NCBI GenBank assembly: GCA_016180645.1
Contig: JACPAV010000023.1
Span: 1 to 56,015, forward strand
DNA from: Nitrospirota bacterium
GTDB taxonomy: Bacteria > JACPQY01
Reading direction: 5' to 3'
Length of the DNA: 56,015 nucleotides
Shown here in pieces: positions 54,431-56,015 of this stretch. Numbering within the stretch: position 1 is the first letter of the stretch; each line of letters opens with the position of its first letter. A program made the translations under genes and the position numbers. A model generated the notes under the pieces. It saw nothing but the letters and a program-made list of their open reading frames with translations. It did not search any database and was not told the DNA's origin.

Positions 54431-55804
54431 CTACATTCCCGGCGGAACCTGCGGCAGATGCGCCATGGCCTCATTTACCCGCTCCACGGGGTATTCGAAG
54501 TCCGTGAGCTTCCCGTGGAGGTAGTCTTCGTACGCGGTCATATCGAAGTGGCCATGACCCGATAGGTTGAACGCAATCACCTTCTTCCGCCCGCTCTTCT
54601 TGGCCTCCAGCGCCTCGTCGATGGCCGCGCGGATGGCGTGGGCCGACTCCGGCGCCGGCATGATGCCCTCCGACTTGGAAAACTGCACCGCCGCCTCGAA
54701 AGTTTCAAGTTGTTTGGCCGATCTCGCCTCAATATCGCCATGGTTCACAAGCGCGCTCACCAGAGGAGCCATGCCGTGATAACGCAGGCCGCCGGCATGA
54801 ATGCCCGGTGGAACGAAGGTGTGACCCAGTGTGTGCATCTTCACGATGGGGGCCATCGCCGCGGTGTCGCCGAAATCGAACGTGTATTTTCCCTTCGTCA
54901 TGCTGGGACATGACGCCGGCTCCACCGCCACCACCTTCGTCTTTTTCTTCTCCGTGAAGTTCTTCCAGAGGAAGGGGAAGGCAAAACCGGCGAAGTTCGA
55001 TCCACCCCCCGCGCATCCGATGACCACGTCCGGATATTCTCCGGCCATTTCCATCTGCTGGAGAGATTCGAGGCCGATCACCGTCTGGTGCATGAGAACG
55101 TGCCCCAGCACGGAGCCCAGGCTGTACTTCTTCTTGCCTCCGGAGGTCGCCGCGACTTCCACGGCCTCGGAGATGGCCATTCCAAGAGATCCGGGAGAAT
55201 CCGGAGTCTCACTCAGCAACTTCTTGCCGAACTGCGTTCGATCGGTCGGGCTCGCGTACACTTTCGCACCGAAGTTCTCCATGATGATTCGGCGGTAGGG
55301 CTTTTGATGGTAGGAAACTTTTACCATGTAGACTTCGAGATCGAGGCCGAGAAAACTGCACGCCATGGCGAGAGCGGAACCCCACTGGCCCGCGCCGGTC
55401 TCGGTGGTCAGTGCCTTCGTGCCGCCTTCCTTGTTGAAAAAAGCCTGCGCCACGGCCGTGTTGGGCTTGTGCGAACCCACGGGCGAGACGCCCTCGTACT
55501 TGTAATAAATGTGAGCCGGCGTATCGAGGGCCTTTTCGAGCCGGATCGCCCGATACATCGGCGTCGGCCTCCAAAGCCGGTAGATTTCCCGAACCGGTTC
55601 CGGGATCTCGATCCACCGCTCCTGGCTGACCTCCTGCATGATGATGCTCATAGGGAAGAGCACGCTCAGGAAGTCAGGGGTGACGGGCTGTTTGGTTCCC
55701 GGATGCAGCACCGGTTGGGGCGGCACCGGCATGTCCGCGTTGATGTTGTACCAGGACTTGGGAATCTTGCTTTCTTCGAGCAGGAATTTATATTGATCGC
55801 TCAT
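54431..55804 (-). CDS. TrpB2-type tryptophan synthase beta-like enzyme
   Basis: A 457-residue fold-type II PLP enzyme of the TrpB2 (TrpB-like) class. It has the long N-terminal extension (1-70) of the class and [12 protein letters not shown]. The cofactor lysine is in GSHKPNTA, with TETGAGQWG, and the phosphate loop [11 protein letters not shown] follows. TrpB2 proteins make tryptophan from indole and serine, or in some hosts act on other substrates such as O-phosphoserine. No trpA is adjacent, as is usual for this class. TAGGAGG lies before the ATG, with a leader of about 35 nt. Confidence 0.9.
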   Translation of the reverse strand: MSDQYKFLLEESKIPKSWYNINADMPVPPQPVLHPGTKQPVTPDFLSVLFPMSIIMQEVSQERWIEIPEPVREIYRLWRPTPMYRAIRLEKALDTPAHIYYKYEGVSPVGSHKPNTAVAQAFFNKEGGTKALTTETGAGQWGSALAMACSFLGLDLEVYMVKVSYHQKPYRRIIMENFGAKVYASPTDRTQFGKKLLSETPDSPGSLGMAISEAVEVAATSGGKKKYSLGSVLGHVLMHQTVIGLESLQQMEMAGEYPDVVIGCAGGGSNFAGFAFPFLWKNFTEKKKTKVVAVEPASCPSMTKGKYTFDFGDTAAMAPIVKMHTLGHTFVPPGIHAGGLRYHGMAPLVSALVNHGDIEARSAKQLETFEAAVQFSKSEGIMPAPESAHAIRAAIDEALEAKKSGRKKVIAFNLSGHGHFDMTAYEDYLHGKLTDFEYPVERVNEAMAHLPQVPPGM

Positions 55805-55847
55805 CCGGACCCTCCTATTCGCATGGGTTTAGACCTCCCAGGCACGG

Positions 55848-55875
55848 ATTATAGATAAACTCGCGGCGGACGCAA
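55848..55875 (-). promoter_or_regulatory. promoter of the TrpB2 gene
   Basis: Minus-strand TTGCGT (55870-55875), 16-nt spacer, TATAAT (55848-55853). Unlike most promoters here it leaves a leader long enough for a ribosome-binding site. Confidence 0.55.
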
Positions 55876-56015
55876 TCTCCGGCGGCGCCTTCCCCAAGGC
55901 ACCGTGGCGGAGCCTAAACCTGAATCCGGCGTGAATATGGCTTTTCCGGGGGCTGCCGTGGGGGTATGTTTTCGAGGTTTCTTTTTCATCGATTGTCAGG
56001 CGTGCGACCTTTCAG

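Overview
The window is a GC-rich (about 60%) stretch of bacterial chromosome. Ffh, a bacterial-type SRP RNA, rpsP-khpA-trmD-rplS, the MEP-pathway kinase IspE and PurA place it in Bacteria. Several lipoprotein signals, sigma-54 promoters with an NtrC-family activator, MopE-like Asp/Cys repeats, and short mobile palindromes of the GTAG...CTAC kind fit an uncultured, delta-proteobacterium-like Gram-negative lineage. The sequence does not allow a firmer placement. No phage, integrase, IS transposase, rRNA, tRNA or CRISPR was seen.

Layout. 1-6.4 kb: a lipoprotein metalloprotease, two small retropepsin-like proteases, an anion symporter, a secreted EEP-family phosphodiesterase, an AbiE-like toxin-antitoxin pair and a kelch remnant. 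6.4-13 kb: serine/glyoxylate-type aminotransferase, serA, hisZ, purA and a GT39-like membrane glycosyltransferase. 13-20.4 kb: KtrAB-type potassium uptake, ispE, patatin phospholipase, SRP RNA, a nitrilase-family hydrolase, a RelE-like pair and an MntA/HepT pair. 20.4-30 kb: an XRE regulator divergent from a lipoprotein, an FAD oxidoreductase, NUDIX, ffh and the ribosomal operon (without rimM and rnhB), then several small metabolic and membrane genes.

30.2-54.2 kb is the most distinctive region. Four tightly packed minus-strand genes encode an NtrC-family response regulator, a membrane histidine kinase, a stand-alone receiver and a receiver-GAF-diguanylate cyclase. Facing them are three very large or large exported proteins. 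The first is a 2190-residue lipoprotein with carboxypeptidase-regulatory-like domains, 15 MopE motifs, Fn3 and a 7-blade RCC1 propeller. The second is a roughly 2670-residue subtilisin-like lipoprotein with 13-14 PKD domains, an inserted 4-blade RCC1 cassette and PQQ-like propellers. The third is an Ig/Fn3-type exported protein split by a frameshift. Each of the three is preceded by a sequence with exact sigma-54 geometry (GG-N10-GC). I infer that the two-component system switches on this surface-protein set through sigma-54, with c-di-GMP output from the same operon. A HigBA pair and a PAP2 phosphatase sit between the first two giants, and a TrpB2-type enzyme closes the window.

A second theme is promoter architecture. 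At least eight genes, and perhaps thirteen, have a TAnnnT -10 box ending only 6-10 nt before the start codon, most with a good -35 at 17-18 nt. These transcripts would be leaderless or nearly so. All four toxin-antitoxin modules have this layout. A third theme is short palindromic repeats that have entered genes: they supply stop codons, protein tails or in-frame insertions.

Longer stretches without a gene: 6050-6463 (kelch remnant, small repeat, promoters); 41641-41868 (imperfect direct repeats, HigBA promoter); 51564-51876 (palindromes and a sigma-54 promoter). 19-162, 4371-4533, 19606-19723, 54227-54430 and 55876-56015 hold nothing else I can identify apart from the listed sites.
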